Positions 25,767-35,771 of a stretch of 64,000 nt of DNA are shown piece by piece (the stretch's first letter is position 1; each line of letters opens with the position of its first letter). Under the pieces are notes generated by a model. The model was not told the origin of the DNA. It saw nothing but the letters and a program-made list of their open reading frames with translations, and searched no databases. Source of the DNA: Chthoniobacter flavus. GTDB lineage: Bacteria > Verrucomicrobiota > Verrucomicrobiia > Chthoniobacterales > Terrimicrobiaceae. The position numbers and the translations under genes are program-made. The stretch covers positions 1 through 64,000 of the forward strand of contig CAMASH010000007.1 of NCBI GenBank assembly GCA_945860745.1, read 5' to 3'.

Positions 25767-26507
25767 ATGACACTGCTCGGCATCGACATTGGCGGAACTG
25801 GCATCAAAGGCGCACCCGTGGATGTGGAAACAGGCCAACTCACGGCGGAACGTCTCCGCATTCCCACTCCCCAACCGGCTCTGCCCAATGCCGTGGCTGA
25901 TGTGGTGCAACAAATTGCCGCGCACTTCAACTATCAGGGTCCGACCGGAGTCACCTTTCCGGCTGTCGTCAAAAAAGGCGTGATCTACACGGCCTCCAAT
26001 GTGGACTCCTCCTGGATCGGCACCAATGCGGGGGAACTTTTCTCCAAACACGTCGGCGGCCCGGCCACCGTGGTCAACGATGCCGACGCCGCCGGCATTG
26101 CCGAGATGCGCTTCGGGGCCGGCCAGGACCGCCCCGGCGTGGTCATCATGATCACCTTGGGCACCGGCATCGGCTCGGCCATTTTCCTCGACGGCAAACT
26201 GCTGCCCAACGCGGAATTCGGCCATCTGCAAATCCGGGGCAAGGACGCCGAAAAACGGGCCTCCGAGAAAATGCGCGAGGTCAAAAAGCTGTCCTGGAAA
26301 CAATGGGCCAAACGCCTGAGCGAATACCTCAACGAACTCGAGAAACTCTTTTCCCCGGACCTCTTCATCATCGGCGGCGGCATCAGCAAAAAGTCGGAAA
26401 AGTTTTTCCCGCTGCTCAAGACCAAGACCGAGGTCATCGTCGTTCCGGCCGAGATGCGCAATGAAGCCGGCATCATCGGCGCCGCTTATCTGGCCCGGCC
26501 TTCCTAA
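25767..26507 (+). CDS. ppgK: polyphosphate glucokinase (ROK family)
   Basis: The 246-residue protein opens with [17 protein letters not shown] (phosphate 1), then [30 protein letters not shown] (phosphate 2 with catalytic Asp), [19 protein letters not shown], and the family-specific tail [14 protein letters not shown] with [14 protein letters not shown] and [13 protein letters not shown]. These features separate polyphosphate-dependent glucokinases from other ROK sugar kinases. It phosphorylates glucose using polyphosphate or ATP. Expression is independent of the upstream ALDH because repeats fill the gap. Confidence 0.92.
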   Translation: MTLLGIDIGGTGIKGAPVDVETGQLTAERLRIPTPQPALPNAVADVVQQIAAHFNYQGPTGVTFPAVVKKGVIYTASNVDSSWIGTNAGELFSKHVGGPATVVNDADAAGIAEMRFGAGQDRPGVVIMITLGTGIGSAIFLDGKLLPNAEFGHLQIRGKDAEKRASEKMREVKKLSWKQWAKRLSEYLNELEKLFSPDLFIIGGGISKKSEKFFPLLKTKTEVIVVPAEMRNEAGIIGAAYLARPS

Positions 26508-26510
26508 TCC

Positions 26511-26564
26511 GTGGCATCTGCTTCCAGCTGATGCGAATTTTGCCATCAGTTGGAAGCCGCTGCC
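26511..26564. repeat. GTGG-headed REP pair between converging genes
   Basis: GTGGCATCTGCTTCCAGCTG continues ATG, and the opposite unit ends in CATCAGTTGGAAGCCGCTGC. They form one long imperfect hairpin, and each has its own GC-TTCC-AGC type core. It sits exactly between the stops of ppgK and the helicase. Confidence 0.7.
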
Positions 26565-26576
26565 CCGCAACAAACG

Positions 26577-28577
26577 CTACGGCCCGGCCAATTGCGCGCG
26601 CAGCCTGGCGAACTGCGCGGCCACATCCTCCTGCTCCATCGGGCGGCTCATGATTTCCTCGTAAGATTCCTCGATCACCTGATCACCCTGCAGTTCCCGC
26701 AGGAACGGGCTCGGGCGGCAGTGCATGGAACTGCCGAACTTCATGCGTCCGCGACACCAGGTGATGACCAGGGTCTTCATCGCCCGGGTGATGCCGACGT
26801 AGAACAAACGGCGCTCCTCGTCCACCGTGCCTTCGGTTTTCGAACGCTCGTGCGGCAGCAACCCGTCCTCGACCCCGACCAGAAAAACATAGGGAAACTC
26901 CAGGCCCTTGGCCGCGTGCATGGTGATGAGGGTCACGCCGGTGGCGGTATCCGCCTTGTCCGCCTCGCGTTCGCGGTCCAGACTCACTTCGTCAAGAAAA
27001 CCCTGGAGCCCGTCCTTCGATCTCTTCTGGTACTCACCCAAGGCCCGCAGCATTTCCCTCACGTTTTCCTCCCGGTTGAGAGTTTCGTCGGGAGTTTTGC
27101 AGGACCGCTTGAGATCGTCCATGTAGCCGCAACCTTCCAGCAGGCTGGAAAGAATCTGGGCCGCACCCCCCCCCGGCGTTCCCACGCGAATGCGGGCCGC
27201 GTCCATTTCATCCACAAACGAACGGATCGCCTCCGCGGCCTTGCGCGAACAGGTCTCCAGATATTCCGGATGCCGCAGGGCCTCGAAAAGACTCACCTCT
27301 TTCTCAATGCTGAAAGCCAGGGCCAGTTCCACCGTGGTGGCGCCGATCCCGCGGGGCGGAGTGGCGATGATGCGCAGCAGGGCGGGATCGTCCGCGGGAT
27401 TGAGCAGGATGGTCATATACGCCGCGAGATCCTTGATTTCCCGCCGCTCGAAGAAACTTTTTCCGCCCACCAGACGATAGGGGATCTTGTTTTTGCGCAA
27501 ATTTTCCTCCAGCAGCCGCGACTGGGCATTCATGCGGTAAATGACGGCAAAATGTTCCCAGGGAACCTTGGCCTCGTCGCGCTGCGCCCCGATTTCCTGC
27601 ACGACAAACTCGGCCTCCTTGCGGTCGTCCGGCACGGCGATCACGCGCACGGGCTCGCCGCCTTCCTTCGGACTCCAAAGATTCTTGCCCCGGCGGCGGG
27701 GGTTGTTTTTGATCAGCCGGTTGGCCGCACCGAGGATGGCATTGGTGCTGCGGTAATTCTGTTCGAGGCGGATGATGCGCGGGTTGGGAAAGTGTTTCTC
27801 AAACTCGAGAATGTTCGACACTTCCGCGCCGCGCCATCCGTAGATGCTCTGGTCGTCATCACCCACCACGCAAACATTCGGCGGTTGGCCGCTGACCAGC
27901 AGATTCACCAGATCGAGTTGGAGTTTATTGGTGTCCTGAAACTCATCAACCATCAGATACTTGACCCGGGCGCGCCATTTTTCGCGGGCCTCGGAATGCT
28001 CGTCCAACAGCTTGACCGCCTTGCCCAGCAGGTCGTCAAAGTCCATGGCATTGAGAGCCCGGAGCTCCTGTTCATACCGATGGAAAACCGAGCCCAGCAG
28101 AGTGTCTGCGTCGATGGGAAGCGCGTTGTTCTTGGCCTTGCTGATGAAGTTCTTCGCGAAATTCGGATCGAGTTTTTCATCCTTGGCCGAAACACGGGTG
28201 ATGATCTTCTTGATGAGGCCCATCTGATCGCTCTCATCGAAAATGGAGAAGTTCGCCTTGTAACCCAGCCGCTCCGCATCCGCCCGCAGGATGCGCAAAC
28301 ACAGCGAGTGAAACGTGGAAGCCGTGACCGCCTTGGCATCCGCCGCGTCCACCATGCCGGCGATGCGTTCCTTCATCTCCCGCGCCGCTTTATTGGTGAA
28401 CGTGACGGCCAGAATCTTCGCCGGATCCTCCCCTTGCGAGACCAGCCAGGCAATGCGCGCCGTGATGGTGCGCGTCTTGCCCGTGCCCGCCCCCGCCAGA
28501 ATGAGCATGGGCCCGGTCTCGTGATAAACGGCCTCGAGTTGCTCGGGATTAAGATCAAAAAGTCGAAACCGGCTCAT
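26577..28577 (-). CDS. UvrD/Rep family DNA helicase (PcrA-like)
   Basis: The 666-residue SF1A helicase starts at 28577 (MSRFRLFDLNPEQLEAVYHE). It has LILAGAGTGKTRTITARIAW (Walker A), VTFTNKAAREMKER, YLMVDEFQDTNKLQ (motif II), VVGDDDQSIYGWRGA (motif III), LEQNYRSTNAIL (IV), VTLITMHAAKGLEF (V) and EERRLFYVGITRAM (VI). Its length is close to Rep/PcrA. It unwinds DNA 3'-5' in repair and replication restart. The start overlaps the purN stop by 4 bp. Any frame upstream of this start is a different product. Confidence 0.95.
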   Translation of the reverse strand: MSRFRLFDLNPEQLEAVYHETGPMLILAGAGTGKTRTITARIAWLVSQGEDPAKILAVTFTNKAAREMKERIAGMVDAADAKAVTASTFHSLCLRILRADAERLGYKANFSIFDESDQMGLIKKIITRVSAKDEKLDPNFAKNFISKAKNNALPIDADTLLGSVFHRYEQELRALNAMDFDDLLGKAVKLLDEHSEAREKWRARVKYLMVDEFQDTNKLQLDLVNLLVSGQPPNVCVVGDDDQSIYGWRGAEVSNILEFEKHFPNPRIIRLEQNYRSTNAILGAANRLIKNNPRRRGKNLWSPKEGGEPVRVIAVPDDRKEAEFVVQEIGAQRDEAKVPWEHFAVIYRMNAQSRLLEENLRKNKIPYRLVGGKSFFERREIKDLAAYMTILLNPADDPALLRIIATPPRGIGATTVELALAFSIEKEVSLFEALRHPEYLETCSRKAAEAIRSFVDEMDAARIRVGTPGGGAAQILSSLLEGCGYMDDLKRSCKTPDETLNREENVREMLRALGEYQKRSKDGLQGFLDEVSLDREREADKADTATGVTLITMHAAKGLEFPYVFLVGVEDGLLPHERSKTEGTVDEERRLFYVGITRAMKTLVITWCRGRMKFGSSMHCRPSPFLRELQGDQVIEESYEEIMSRPMEQEDVAAQFARLRAQLAGP

Positions 28578-29161
28578 CGGAAGTCGGAAGTTGCGAGAGT
28601 CGCCACCACTTCGGGATACAGCCGATGCTCCGCCACCTGAATGCGCGCATGGAGCGTCTCCGCCGTGTCGCCCGGCAGCACGGGCACCTCGGCCCGGGCG
28701 ATGATCTCGCCGGTGTCCATGCCCGCATCCACGTAATGCACGGTGCAACCCGCGACCTTTTCCCCGGCTTCGAGCGCCTGACGCCACGCTTCGAGCCCGG
28801 GAAATTTCGGCAGCAAGGAAGGGTGAATATTGATAATGCGCCGGGGAAACGCCTCGAGCAGCGGAGCCTTCACCATCCGCATATAACCGGCCAGAACCAC
28901 CAGCTCGACCCCGGCCTCCGTGAGAATCGCAACCAACTCCGCTTCCGTCTCCGGGGAGAGCCTCGTCTTGTAGCGTCGGTCTATGACCGTCGCATTCTTC
29001 ACCCCCGCCTCTTCCGCCAGCCGCAAAATCCCCGCCCCTTCCACATCGGAAACGACCACCGCCACCTCTGCCGCAAGGCGACCATGGGCAATGGCATCGA
29101 GAATGGCGCGAAAATTCGAACCCTTCCCCGACCCCAGCACGCCGATCCGCAGTTTCCGCAT
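28574..29161 (-). CDS. purN: phosphoribosylglycinamide formyltransferase
   Basis: The 195-residue protein has RIGVLGSGKGSNFRAILDAI, LVVLAGYMRMVKAPLL, the catalytic segment RIINIHPSLLPKFPGLEAW with the Asn-His pair, and VHYVDAGMDTGEIIAR with the conserved Asp. It transfers a formyl group from formyl-THF to GAR in purine synthesis. Its last residues (ATSDFR) are encoded by a GGAAGTC heptamer repeat at 28579-28593. It is divergent from the SWIM-SNF2 helicase with a 29-bp gap. Confidence 0.95.
   Translation of the reverse strand: MRKLRIGVLGSGKGSNFRAILDAIAHGRLAAEVAVVVSDVEGAGILRLAEEAGVKNATVIDRRYKTRLSPETEAELVAILTEAGVELVVLAGYMRMVKAPLLEAFPRRIINIHPSLLPKFPGLEAWRQALEAGEKVAGCTVHYVDAGMDTGEIIARAEVPVLPGDTAETLHARIQVAEHRLYPEVVATLATSDFR
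28579..28593. repeat. GGAAGTC heptamer pair at the end of purN
   Basis: GGAAGTCGGAAGTTG is a two-unit heptamer array that encodes the last residues of PurN and lies directly before the helicase start. It is the same unit as in the arrays at 63821-63918. Confidence 0.5.
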
Positions 29162-29190
29162 CGCCGGGATGATGCCCTGCCGGAATCGAT

Positions 29191-32100
29191 ATGCAAGTGG
29201 CGGTGATTTCTTTTTTGCCTACGGCCCGCCAAAGCTGTTTTCTCAGCCCCTTGAAAGCGGAAAAAATCGAGGAACTGGAACAGGCACTGGAGGGTTTCGA
29301 CCCCGCGACCATGCGGCGCGGCAAGGACTATCTCACCCGCAAGCGGGTGAGGCGCCTCGCGGTCGAGGAGAACCTGATCACAGCCGAGGTCGAGGGCACG
29401 GATCTCTATGAAACAGCCTGGCTCTATGAAGACGGCGAGTGGTTTTCGGATTGCAGTTGTCCTATAGCCATTGAGTGCAAGCACGCCTACGCCCTGGCGC
29501 TGGCCGTTTTGACCGGCAGAGGCACCCCGACTCCTCCTGCGCCAGCCCGGCCCGCAACGCGACCAAAAAAGGCCCGACCCGCATCCTTCAAGGATGAGAT
29601 CGCCCGGCGCACCGGTCAGAAGTTGACCCAGGCCGATAAAAGGTTCGCCGACCTTGTGGAGAATCTGCATCGCGACGTGCAACGCGCAAACCGATGTTTT
29701 CTGCACGGCGAATGGCTGCGCCCGCTGAAGTTTCCCGCGCCCGAACCGGTCCACCGGTGGGAACCGGCGCAAGTCATGAAGGATTGGTGGAAATCTCCGC
29801 CGGCCACCCCACTCGACCTCTGGCAATACCTCGCCCTCTACGCCGAGCGCGAAGGGGCCGAGATCCCCTCCTTCCTCAAGCCTGTCACCGACCCCTCAAC
29901 TATCCGGGCCGGGGTCGAGGACATTCTCCGCGAGAAAGAAATCTTGCGCTGGCAAAACGTTCTGGACGACGTGGCGCGCCGGGCGGTGGCCTTGCCTCCC
30001 TCCCGCCCGCTGCGGCTGCGACTGGCGCTGCCCAAGGTCTATTGGGAGGAGGAGTCCACTCCGGGAAGCTGGCAGCGACTCAACGCCGACCGCGTGCGAC
30101 AATTGGCCCAGGAAAAATCGACGGCCCACGACAGTGCCTCGCTGGTTTTGCTCACCCTGGCAACGGGCAGCGCCGCGGCCGGGTATTGGGGCCGCTCGAA
30201 CTTCGCCCTCAGTCTCGATCGCGAGGAGGATGCCGCCTTTCTCAATACCGCCCTGAACAATCCGCTGACCCGGGAACGTGTGGTCGGACATGATGGGAAT
30301 GTTTTTTGTTTCGCCGAGGACCCGCTGCGATGGGAATTCCGGCCCTCGGAACGCGACCCCGAGAACGAAATCGAAGCCCGCCTTCTCGCCCCCGATGGCG
30401 TCACCCTCCCCGAGCGCCTCGGCATTTTTCCGGGCCCGGTTTCCCTCGTCCTCGTGCAGGGCCGCATCTACCGCGCTCCCCTCCCGCTCGAAAGAACAGG
30501 CAAACCCTATGCCAGGGCCTTCATCCCCCGCGCCGCCCTCCGAAACACCCCCGGAGCCGTGGTCGCACTCAAAAAAGGCGGCGCCATTTTTCCCACGGAG
30601 ATCGAGGCCAATATCGAAAGCGTCGCGCTCTCACCCTGCCTCGTCTGCGAACTCCACTCCCCTGGCGACGGCTATGCCGAGGAACTGCGCATCCGGCTGC
30701 TGGCCCATGCCCCGGAGCACGATGTCGAGCAATCCTGGTGCGGCCCGCGCGGCTGGGTCCTCACCGATCCGACCAAAAAGACCAGCGGCCCGAAGAAGGA
30801 TCGCGAGCTGGTTTTCGACCACGCCGAGGCCGATGCGGCCGTGCCCCTGCTAGCCGCGCTGCGCCTTGGCTCGGTCTATGATCGCGACTACTGGACCCGT
30901 CCGGTCACGAAGAAATTCTCCGAGGAATTCTCCGAGTGGGCCCAGTCGCTGCCGTCGGGATTGGAAATTCGCGCCTCGCCGGAACTCCGCGCCTTCTTCG
31001 AGCCGGCCGGCGCGGCCGCGCTGCGATTTAAAATCGAGGAAAAGCCCGACGCACCGGACTGGTTCGATCTGCGCGCGGAACTCAGCGTCCACGACGTCGA
31101 ACTCACTCCCGAGGAAACCCAGGCTCTGCTCAAGGCCCGCGGCGGATTTGTCCGCCTGAAATCCGGAGCCTGGAAACGTCTGGAGGCTCAGTTCGACGAG
31201 GCGGACGCCGCCGCCCTCACCGCCATGGGCCTCACGCTGGAGAGTGCCCTCACGGCCGAGCGCCACAGTTTCCACGCCCTGCAACTGGCCGGCCACCGCG
31301 TGACCCGCCTCGCCAGCGAGGAGATGCACGAGCGCATCGCGCGCCGCTCCGCGGAGATCCGCGCCATCTCCCCGCCCGATCCGCCGGCGGACTTTCTCGC
31401 CACCCTGCGTCCCTATCAGCAGGACGGGTTTCATTTTCTCGCCTTCCTCGCCACCAACAATTTCGGCGGCGTGCTGGCCGACGACATGGGCCTGGGCAAA
31501 ACCATCCAGGCCCTGGCCTGGCTGGTCTGGCTGCGCGACCAAGCGGCCGACCCCGGCTTGCGCGCCCTCGTCGTCTGCCCGAAATCCGTAACCCACAACT
31601 GGAGCACCGAGACCGCCCGCTTCGCCCCCACTCTCACCGTCCTGTCCTTCACCCCCGGCGCGAAAATTCCGTCCAAAACCGCCACGCTCGTCATTGCCAA
31701 CTACACCCAGCTCCGGCTCAACGCCCCTTGGTTTCTCGATCAGAAATGGGACGCCGTCATTCTCGACGAGGGCCAGAACATCAAGAACCCCGGTTCGCAA
31801 ACCGCCCGGACGGCCCGCGAACTTACCGCCCGCCAGCGCCTCGTTCTCACCGGCACCCCCATCGAAAATCGCGCCCTCGATCTGTGGAGCCTCTACGCCT
31901 TCGCCCAACCCGGACTCCTCGGCTCGCAGGCCTCCTTCAAGCGGCTCTACGAATCCCGCAACGTCGACGATACCAGCGGTCTGGCCCGCCTCCAGGCCCG
32001 CGTGCGGCATTTTCTCCTCCGCCGCACCAAGTCCCAAGTCGCTCCGGAACTCCCACCCCGCACCGAGGAGGAACTCCTTTGCGCCCTCGATGGCGACCAG

Positions 32101-32778
32101 GCCGCCCTCTACAGCGCCGAACTCAAAAAAACCCGCCGCCTCGTCCTCGGTCTTTCCACCAAGGATTCCTTCGACAAGGCCCGTTTCAACGTCCTCCAGT
32201 CCCTCCTGCGCCTTCGGCAAATCTGTTGCGACCCGCGCCTCATCACCAAAAGCCGGGAGAAAGCCGTCCCCAGCGCCAAGATGGAAGCCCTCTTCGACCA
32301 GCTCCGCCCCCTCGCCGAGGAAGGCCACAAGATCCTCGTCTTCTCCCAATTCGTCGAAATGCTCACCCTCATTTCTGACGAACTCACCCGCGAATCCATC
32401 GCCCACCTCACCCTCACCGGTCAGTCCGAAAACCGCCAGGAACTCGTGCACCAATTCCAGACCGATCCCGCCATTCCCGTGTTTCTCCTCTCCCTCAAAG
32501 CCGCCGGCTCAGGCCTCAACCTCACCGCCGCCAGCTACGTCATCCTCTACGACCCCTGGTGGAACCCCGCCGTCGAAGCCCAGGCCATTGATCGCACCCA
32601 CCGCATCGGCCAGGTCAAACCCGTCATCGCCTACCGCCTCATCGCCAAGGACACCATTGAGGAAAAAATCCGCGCCCTGCAAAAACAAAAATCCGCCGTG
32701 GCCGACGCCGTCATCCACGAGGAATCCCTGGCCAAGGTCCTCGACCTCGACAGCCTCCGCTTCCTCCTCGCCGAATGA
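29191..32778 (+). CDS. SNF2-family helicase with N-terminal SWIM zinc finger
   Basis: The 1,195-residue protein has a SWIM finger near residues 85-100 (CSCPIAIECKHAYALALA; Cys88, Cys90, Cys96 and His98), a long middle region without motifs and a C-terminal Swi2/Snf2 ATPase. The ATPase includes LRPYQQDGFHFLAFLATNN, ADDMGLGKTIQALA (Walker A), VILDEGQNIKNP (a DEGQ box), LTGTPIENRALDLWSLYAF, LSLKAAGSGLNLTAASYV and AIDRTHRIGQVKPV. Bacterial SWIM-SNF2 proteins of this size are thought to remodel protein-DNA complexes, but their targets are unknown. It is followed after 27 bp by the prenyl synthase. Confidence 0.92.
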   Translation: MQVAVISFLPTARQSCFLSPLKAEKIEELEQALEGFDPATMRRGKDYLTRKRVRRLAVEENLITAEVEGTDLYETAWLYEDGEWFSDCSCPIAIECKHAYALALAVLTGRGTPTPPAPARPATRPKKARPASFKDEIARRTGQKLTQADKRFADLVENLHRDVQRANRCFLHGEWLRPLKFPAPEPVHRWEPAQVMKDWWKSPPATPLDLWQYLALYAEREGAEIPSFLKPVTDPSTIRAGVEDILREKEILRWQNVLDDVARRAVALPPSRPLRLRLALPKVYWEEESTPGSWQRLNADRVRQLAQEKSTAHDSASLVLLTLATGSAAAGYWGRSNFALSLDREEDAAFLNTALNNPLTRERVVGHDGNVFCFAEDPLRWEFRPSERDPENEIEARLLAPDGVTLPERLGIFPGPVSLVLVQGRIYRAPLPLERTGKPYARAFIPRAALRNTPGAVVALKKGGAIFPTEIEANIESVALSPCLVCELHSPGDGYAEELRIRLLAHAPEHDVEQSWCGPRGWVLTDPTKKTSGPKKDRELVFDHAEADAAVPLLAALRLGSVYDRDYWTRPVTKKFSEEFSEWAQSLPSGLEIRASPELRAFFEPAGAAALRFKIEEKPDAPDWFDLRAELSVHDVELTPEETQALLKARGGFVRLKSGAWKRLEAQFDEADAAALTAMGLTLESALTAERHSFHALQLAGHRVTRLASEEMHERIARRSAEIRAISPPDPPADFLATLRPYQQDGFHFLAFLATNNFGGVLADDMGLGKTIQALAWLVWLRDQAADPGLRALVVCPKSVTHNWSTETARFAPTLTVLSFTPGAKIPSKTATLVIANYTQLRLNAPWFLDQKWDAVILDEGQNIKNPGSQTARTARELTARQRLVLTGTPIENRALDLWSLYAFAQPGLLGSQASFKRLYESRNVDDTSGLARLQARVRHFLLRRTKSQVAPELPPRTEEELLCALDGDQAALYSAELKKTRRLVLGLSTKDSFDKARFNVLQSLLRLRQICCDPRLITKSREKAVPSAKMEALFDQLRPLAEEGHKILVFSQFVEMLTLISDELTRESIAHLTLTGQSENRQELVHQFQTDPAIPVFLLSLKAAGSGLNLTAASYVILYDPWWNPAVEAQAIDRTHRIGQVKPVIAYRLIAKDTIEEKIRALQKQKSAVADAVIHEESLAKVLDLDSLRFLLAE

Positions 32779-32805
32779 CCCTCTCCCCTCCATGATCCTC
32801 CGCCG

Positions 32806-33687
32806 ATGAGTCTGGAAACGTATCTTCAAAGCCGGTCCAAGACGGTCGATGCCGCGCTGAACCGCCTGCTACCCAAGGCCACGGTGAAGCCTGCCACCAT
32901 CCACCGCGCCATGCGCTACAGTCTCTTCGCCGGGGGCAAACGCCTGCGGCCCATCGCCTGCCTCGCCGCCGCCGAGGCCTGCGGCGGAAAAATCGAACCC
33001 GCCCTGCCCGCTGCCTGCGCCGTGGAATGCATCCACACCTACTCGCTCATCCACGACGACCTGCCCTGCATGGACGACGATGATTTCCGGCGCGGCCGCC
33101 CCACGTCGCACAAAGTCTTCGGCGAAGGCGTCGCCGTCCTCGCCGGCGACGCCTTGCTGACCCAGGCCTTCGAAATTCTTGCCACCGCCCGCGAAACCCC
33201 CCGCTACAAAACCCGCGACCTCCTGCACGAACTCGCCGTCGCCGCCGGCAGCCGTCAACTCATCGCCGGCCAGGTCGCCGACCTTGAAGCTGAGGCCAAA
33301 GAATCCACCCGCGCCGAACTGCGCTTCATCCACGAAGCCAAAACCGCCGCCATGATCATCGCCAGCCTGCGCCTCGGCGCCATGAGCGCAAATGCCACCC
33401 CGGCAAAACTGACCGCTCTCACCCGGTTTGGACGAAACCTTGGCCTCGCCTTTCAGGTCATTGACGACATCCTCGATGTCACCCAAACCAGCGAAAAACT
33501 GGGCAAAAGTGCCGGCAAGGATCTCACTGCGCAAAAAACCACCTACCCCGCCCTCATCGGTCTCGACGCCGCCCGGCGGGAAGCGCGGCGACTGACCAAA
33601 TCTTCCCACGATTCCCTCCGGCCTTTCGGCTCGAAAGCCGATCAGTTGCACGCCCTCGCCGATCATCTCCTCACTCGGGAATTTTGA
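32806..33687 (+). CDS. ispA: polyprenyl (farnesyl/geranylgeranyl) diphosphate synthase
   Basis: The 293-residue protein shows SLFAGGKRLRPIACLAAAEA, the first Asp-rich motif in SLIHDDLPCMDDDDFRRGRP, and the second in LAFQVIDDILDVTQTSEKLG with KSAGKDLTAQKTTYP. The two residues inserted in the first motif (DD-x-x-x-x-D) match FPP/GGPP synthases of the IspA group. It condenses IPP with allylic diphosphates to the C15-C20 precursors of quinones and cell-wall carriers. It ends 14 bp before the TPR gene. Confidence 0.92.
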   Translation: MSLETYLQSRSKTVDAALNRLLPKATVKPATIHRAMRYSLFAGGKRLRPIACLAAAEACGGKIEPALPAACAVECIHTYSLIHDDLPCMDDDDFRRGRPTSHKVFGEGVAVLAGDALLTQAFEILATARETPRYKTRDLLHELAVAAGSRQLIAGQVADLEAEAKESTRAELRFIHEAKTAAMIIASLRLGAMSANATPAKLTALTRFGRNLGLAFQVIDDILDVTQTSEKLGKSAGKDLTAQKTTYPALIGLDAARREARRLTKSSHDSLRPFGSKADQLHALADHLLTREF

Positions 33688-33700
33688 TGAACCGACGACG

Positions 33701-34999
33701 ATGTCTCATGTCTCCATCCTGAGAGTATTCCGCGCGCCAATCCGCGCCGCCCTGGTCACGGCAGTTTTGCTTTCGGGCCTGCCCTCCTGCTCCCGTCCCC
33801 AACCCCCGGTCCGCGCCGCACCCACGGATCCGGTTTTGCTGGAAAGCCAGGCCCTGCAGCTTCAGGAAAAAGGCGACTTTGCGGCGGCGGAACCGCTTTT
33901 CCGCCAATGTCTCCTCGAACGCCAAAGGACCCTCGGACCCGAACACATCGACACCCTGGCCGCGATGAACAATCTGGCCAATCTGCTGCATGACCGGGGC
34001 GACAACGACACGGCCGGACAACTCCATACCGAGTGCCTCGAAGCCCGCAGCCGCACGCTTGGTCCCGATCATCCGCATACTCTCGGCAGCCTCAATAATC
34101 TGGGGCTGGTTCTGCGCGACAAGGGAGACCTTGCCGCCGCGGAGATGCTTTACCGCCGGGCGTGGGAAACCATGAAAAATTCCGCCGGTCCGGATGATGG
34201 CGACACCCTGGCCATGTTGAACAACCTCGCCAACGTCCTCTCCGACCAGGGTCAATACGCCGCCGCCGAATCCCTCAATCGCCAGTTGGTCGAATCGCTC
34301 GACCGCACGCTGGGCCCCGAGCATCCCGCCACGCTCGCGGGCAAGGGCAATCTGGCCAATCTGCTCCTGCGCAAAGGCGACCCCTGGGCGGCCGGATCGC
34401 TTTATCAGACTTGTCTGGCCATCCGCGAGCGCACTCAGGGCAAGGAACACCCCGAGACCTTGCTCGCCCTCAATAATCTGGCCGCCTTCCACCTCGAAAC
34501 CGGCAACCTCGTCGAGTCCGAACGCCTCTACCGGCTCTGCGCCGCCGCCCGGACGAAAACCCTCGGGGCCGAACATCCCGAAACCCTCAGCACCACGGAA
34601 AACCTCGCCCGCGTCCTCCGCAAATCCGGTTCACTCAGCGAGGCGGAAACCCTGGCCCGTTCCGCCCTGACCACCCGCGAACGCATTCTGGGAGACGCGC
34701 ATCCGGACACTCTGGACAACATGGCCACGCTTGCCGGAATTCTGGGCGACAAAGGAGATGCCGCCGCGGCGGATGTCCTCTACGAGAAAGCCTTGGACGG
34801 ACTCCGCCAGTCTCTCGGCACCGCCCATCCCACCACCCTGACTGTGCTTTACGAATATTCCCTCCTGAAAAGGAGCGAGCGGCTGGAACAAGCTGCCCGC
34901 CGCCTAGCCTACGACCTTATGGCCGGGGCCCGCCGCACCCTTCCCGCCGGTCATCCCGATCGCGTAAAATACGAGCAACATCTGGAGTCCTTTCGGTAA
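33701..34999 (+). CDS. TPR-repeat (kinesin light chain type) exported lipoprotein
   Basis: The 432-residue protein has an N-terminal hydrophobic segment ending in LSGLPSCS, a likely lipobox with Cys27, so it is probably a membrane-anchored lipoprotein. The rest consists of nine or so 42-residue repeats of the kinesin light chain type, each with GPEH-x-x-TL-x-x-x-NNLA-x-x-L-x-x-xG, e.g. LGPEHIDTLAAMNNLANLL and LGAEHPETLSTTENLARVL. Such arrays bind other proteins. The partner is unknown. It starts 14 bp after the prenyl synthase. Confidence 0.85.
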   Translation: MSHVSILRVFRAPIRAALVTAVLLSGLPSCSRPQPPVRAAPTDPVLLESQALQLQEKGDFAAAEPLFRQCLLERQRTLGPEHIDTLAAMNNLANLLHDRGDNDTAGQLHTECLEARSRTLGPDHPHTLGSLNNLGLVLRDKGDLAAAEMLYRRAWETMKNSAGPDDGDTLAMLNNLANVLSDQGQYAAAESLNRQLVESLDRTLGPEHPATLAGKGNLANLLLRKGDPWAAGSLYQTCLAIRERTQGKEHPETLLALNNLAAFHLETGNLVESERLYRLCAAARTKTLGAEHPETLSTTENLARVLRKSGSLSEAETLARSALTTRERILGDAHPDTLDNMATLAGILGDKGDAAAADVLYEKALDGLRQSLGTAHPTTLTVLYEYSLLKRSERLEQAARRLAYDLMAGARRTLPAGHPDRVKYEQHLESFR

Positions 35000-35232
35000 T
35001 TCGGCCCGGCCCTCTTTGCCCATGGCCTGTTTCGCCGGGAAACACCGATGCCGACCGAACCCTCGCGCAATTTCCTCCTGACCAAAACGCCATCCCTTTG
35101 GGTGACAATTCTGGCGAATAAGTTTTTCGCAGAATCCGAAAGTTTGAATTTCGCGAATCCGATGTCGGGAGTGGTGCGTAAGTAATCGTGTCTGAAGACA
35201 AACTAACAACAAATATTTAAACTTATAATCCA

Positions 35233-35709
35233 ATGAAATACTCTCTCCGCTTACTCGCTGCAGTTGCCCTGTTGATTCCCACCCTTCATGCTGCCAATGC
35301 TCAAACCAAAGACATTGTCGACACGGCAGTGGCTGCCGGTTCCTTCAAAACCCTGGTAGCTGCCGTGCAGGCCGCCGGCCTAGTCGAAACCCTGAAAGGT
35401 CCCGGCCCCTTCACCGTTTTTGCCCCGACGGATGAGGCCTTCGCCAAACTTCCGGCCGGAACTGTCGAATCCCTCCTCATGCCCGAGAATAAGGAGAAAC
35501 TCATCGCAATCCTAACCTATCATGTTGTCCCGGGTAAAGTTATGGCGGCTGATGTCAAGCCCATGGAGGTCAAAACCGTCAACGGTGAGAAAGCCACGAT
35601 TGCCGTCACGGATGGCAAGGTCACGATTGACAAGGCGAATGTGGTGAAAACCGATATCGTCACGTCCAACGGTGTGATTCACGTGATCGATGCGGTGATC
35701 ATGCCCTGA
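35233..35709 (+). CDS. secreted fasciclin (FAS1) domain protein
   Basis: The 158-residue protein has a signal peptide ([20 protein letters not shown]) and one complete FAS1 domain: [40 protein letters not shown] (H1 motif), [13 protein letters not shown] and [12 protein letters not shown] (H2 motif). Single-domain bacterial FAS1 proteins are secreted and linked to adhesion. A perfect terminator follows. The 233 bp before it is AT-rich near the start (AACTTATAATCC), which may include its promoter. Confidence 0.92.
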   Translation: MKYSLRLLAAVALLIPTLHAANAQTKDIVDTAVAAGSFKTLVAAVQAAGLVETLKGPGPFTVFAPTDEAFAKLPAGTVESLLMPENKEKLIAILTYHVVPGKVMAADVKPMEVKTVNGEKATIAVTDGKVTIDKANVVKTDIVTSNGVIHVIDAVIMP

Positions 35710-35736
35710 TTCTCCCTTACTTCCACAATCCCAAGG

Positions 35737-35764
35737 AAAGGCGCGGCTTTCAGCCGCGCCTTTT
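35737..35764. terminator. Rho-independent terminator after the fasciclin gene
   Basis: AAAGGCGCGGCT (35737-35748), loop TTC and AGCCGCGCCTTTT form a 12-bp stem with a T-run, and an A-run on the other side makes it work in both directions. It separates the fasciclin gene from the convergent DUF4174 gene. Confidence 0.92.
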
Positions 35765-35771
35765 CGTTGCC

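Noticed and set aside
26550-28640. Long plus-strand open frame opposite the Rep/UvrD helicase
   Set aside because: It mirrors codon bias of the real minus-strand gene and has no motif; similar antisense frames occur over GH1, rplB, the desaturase, cysNC, rng and mrdA.
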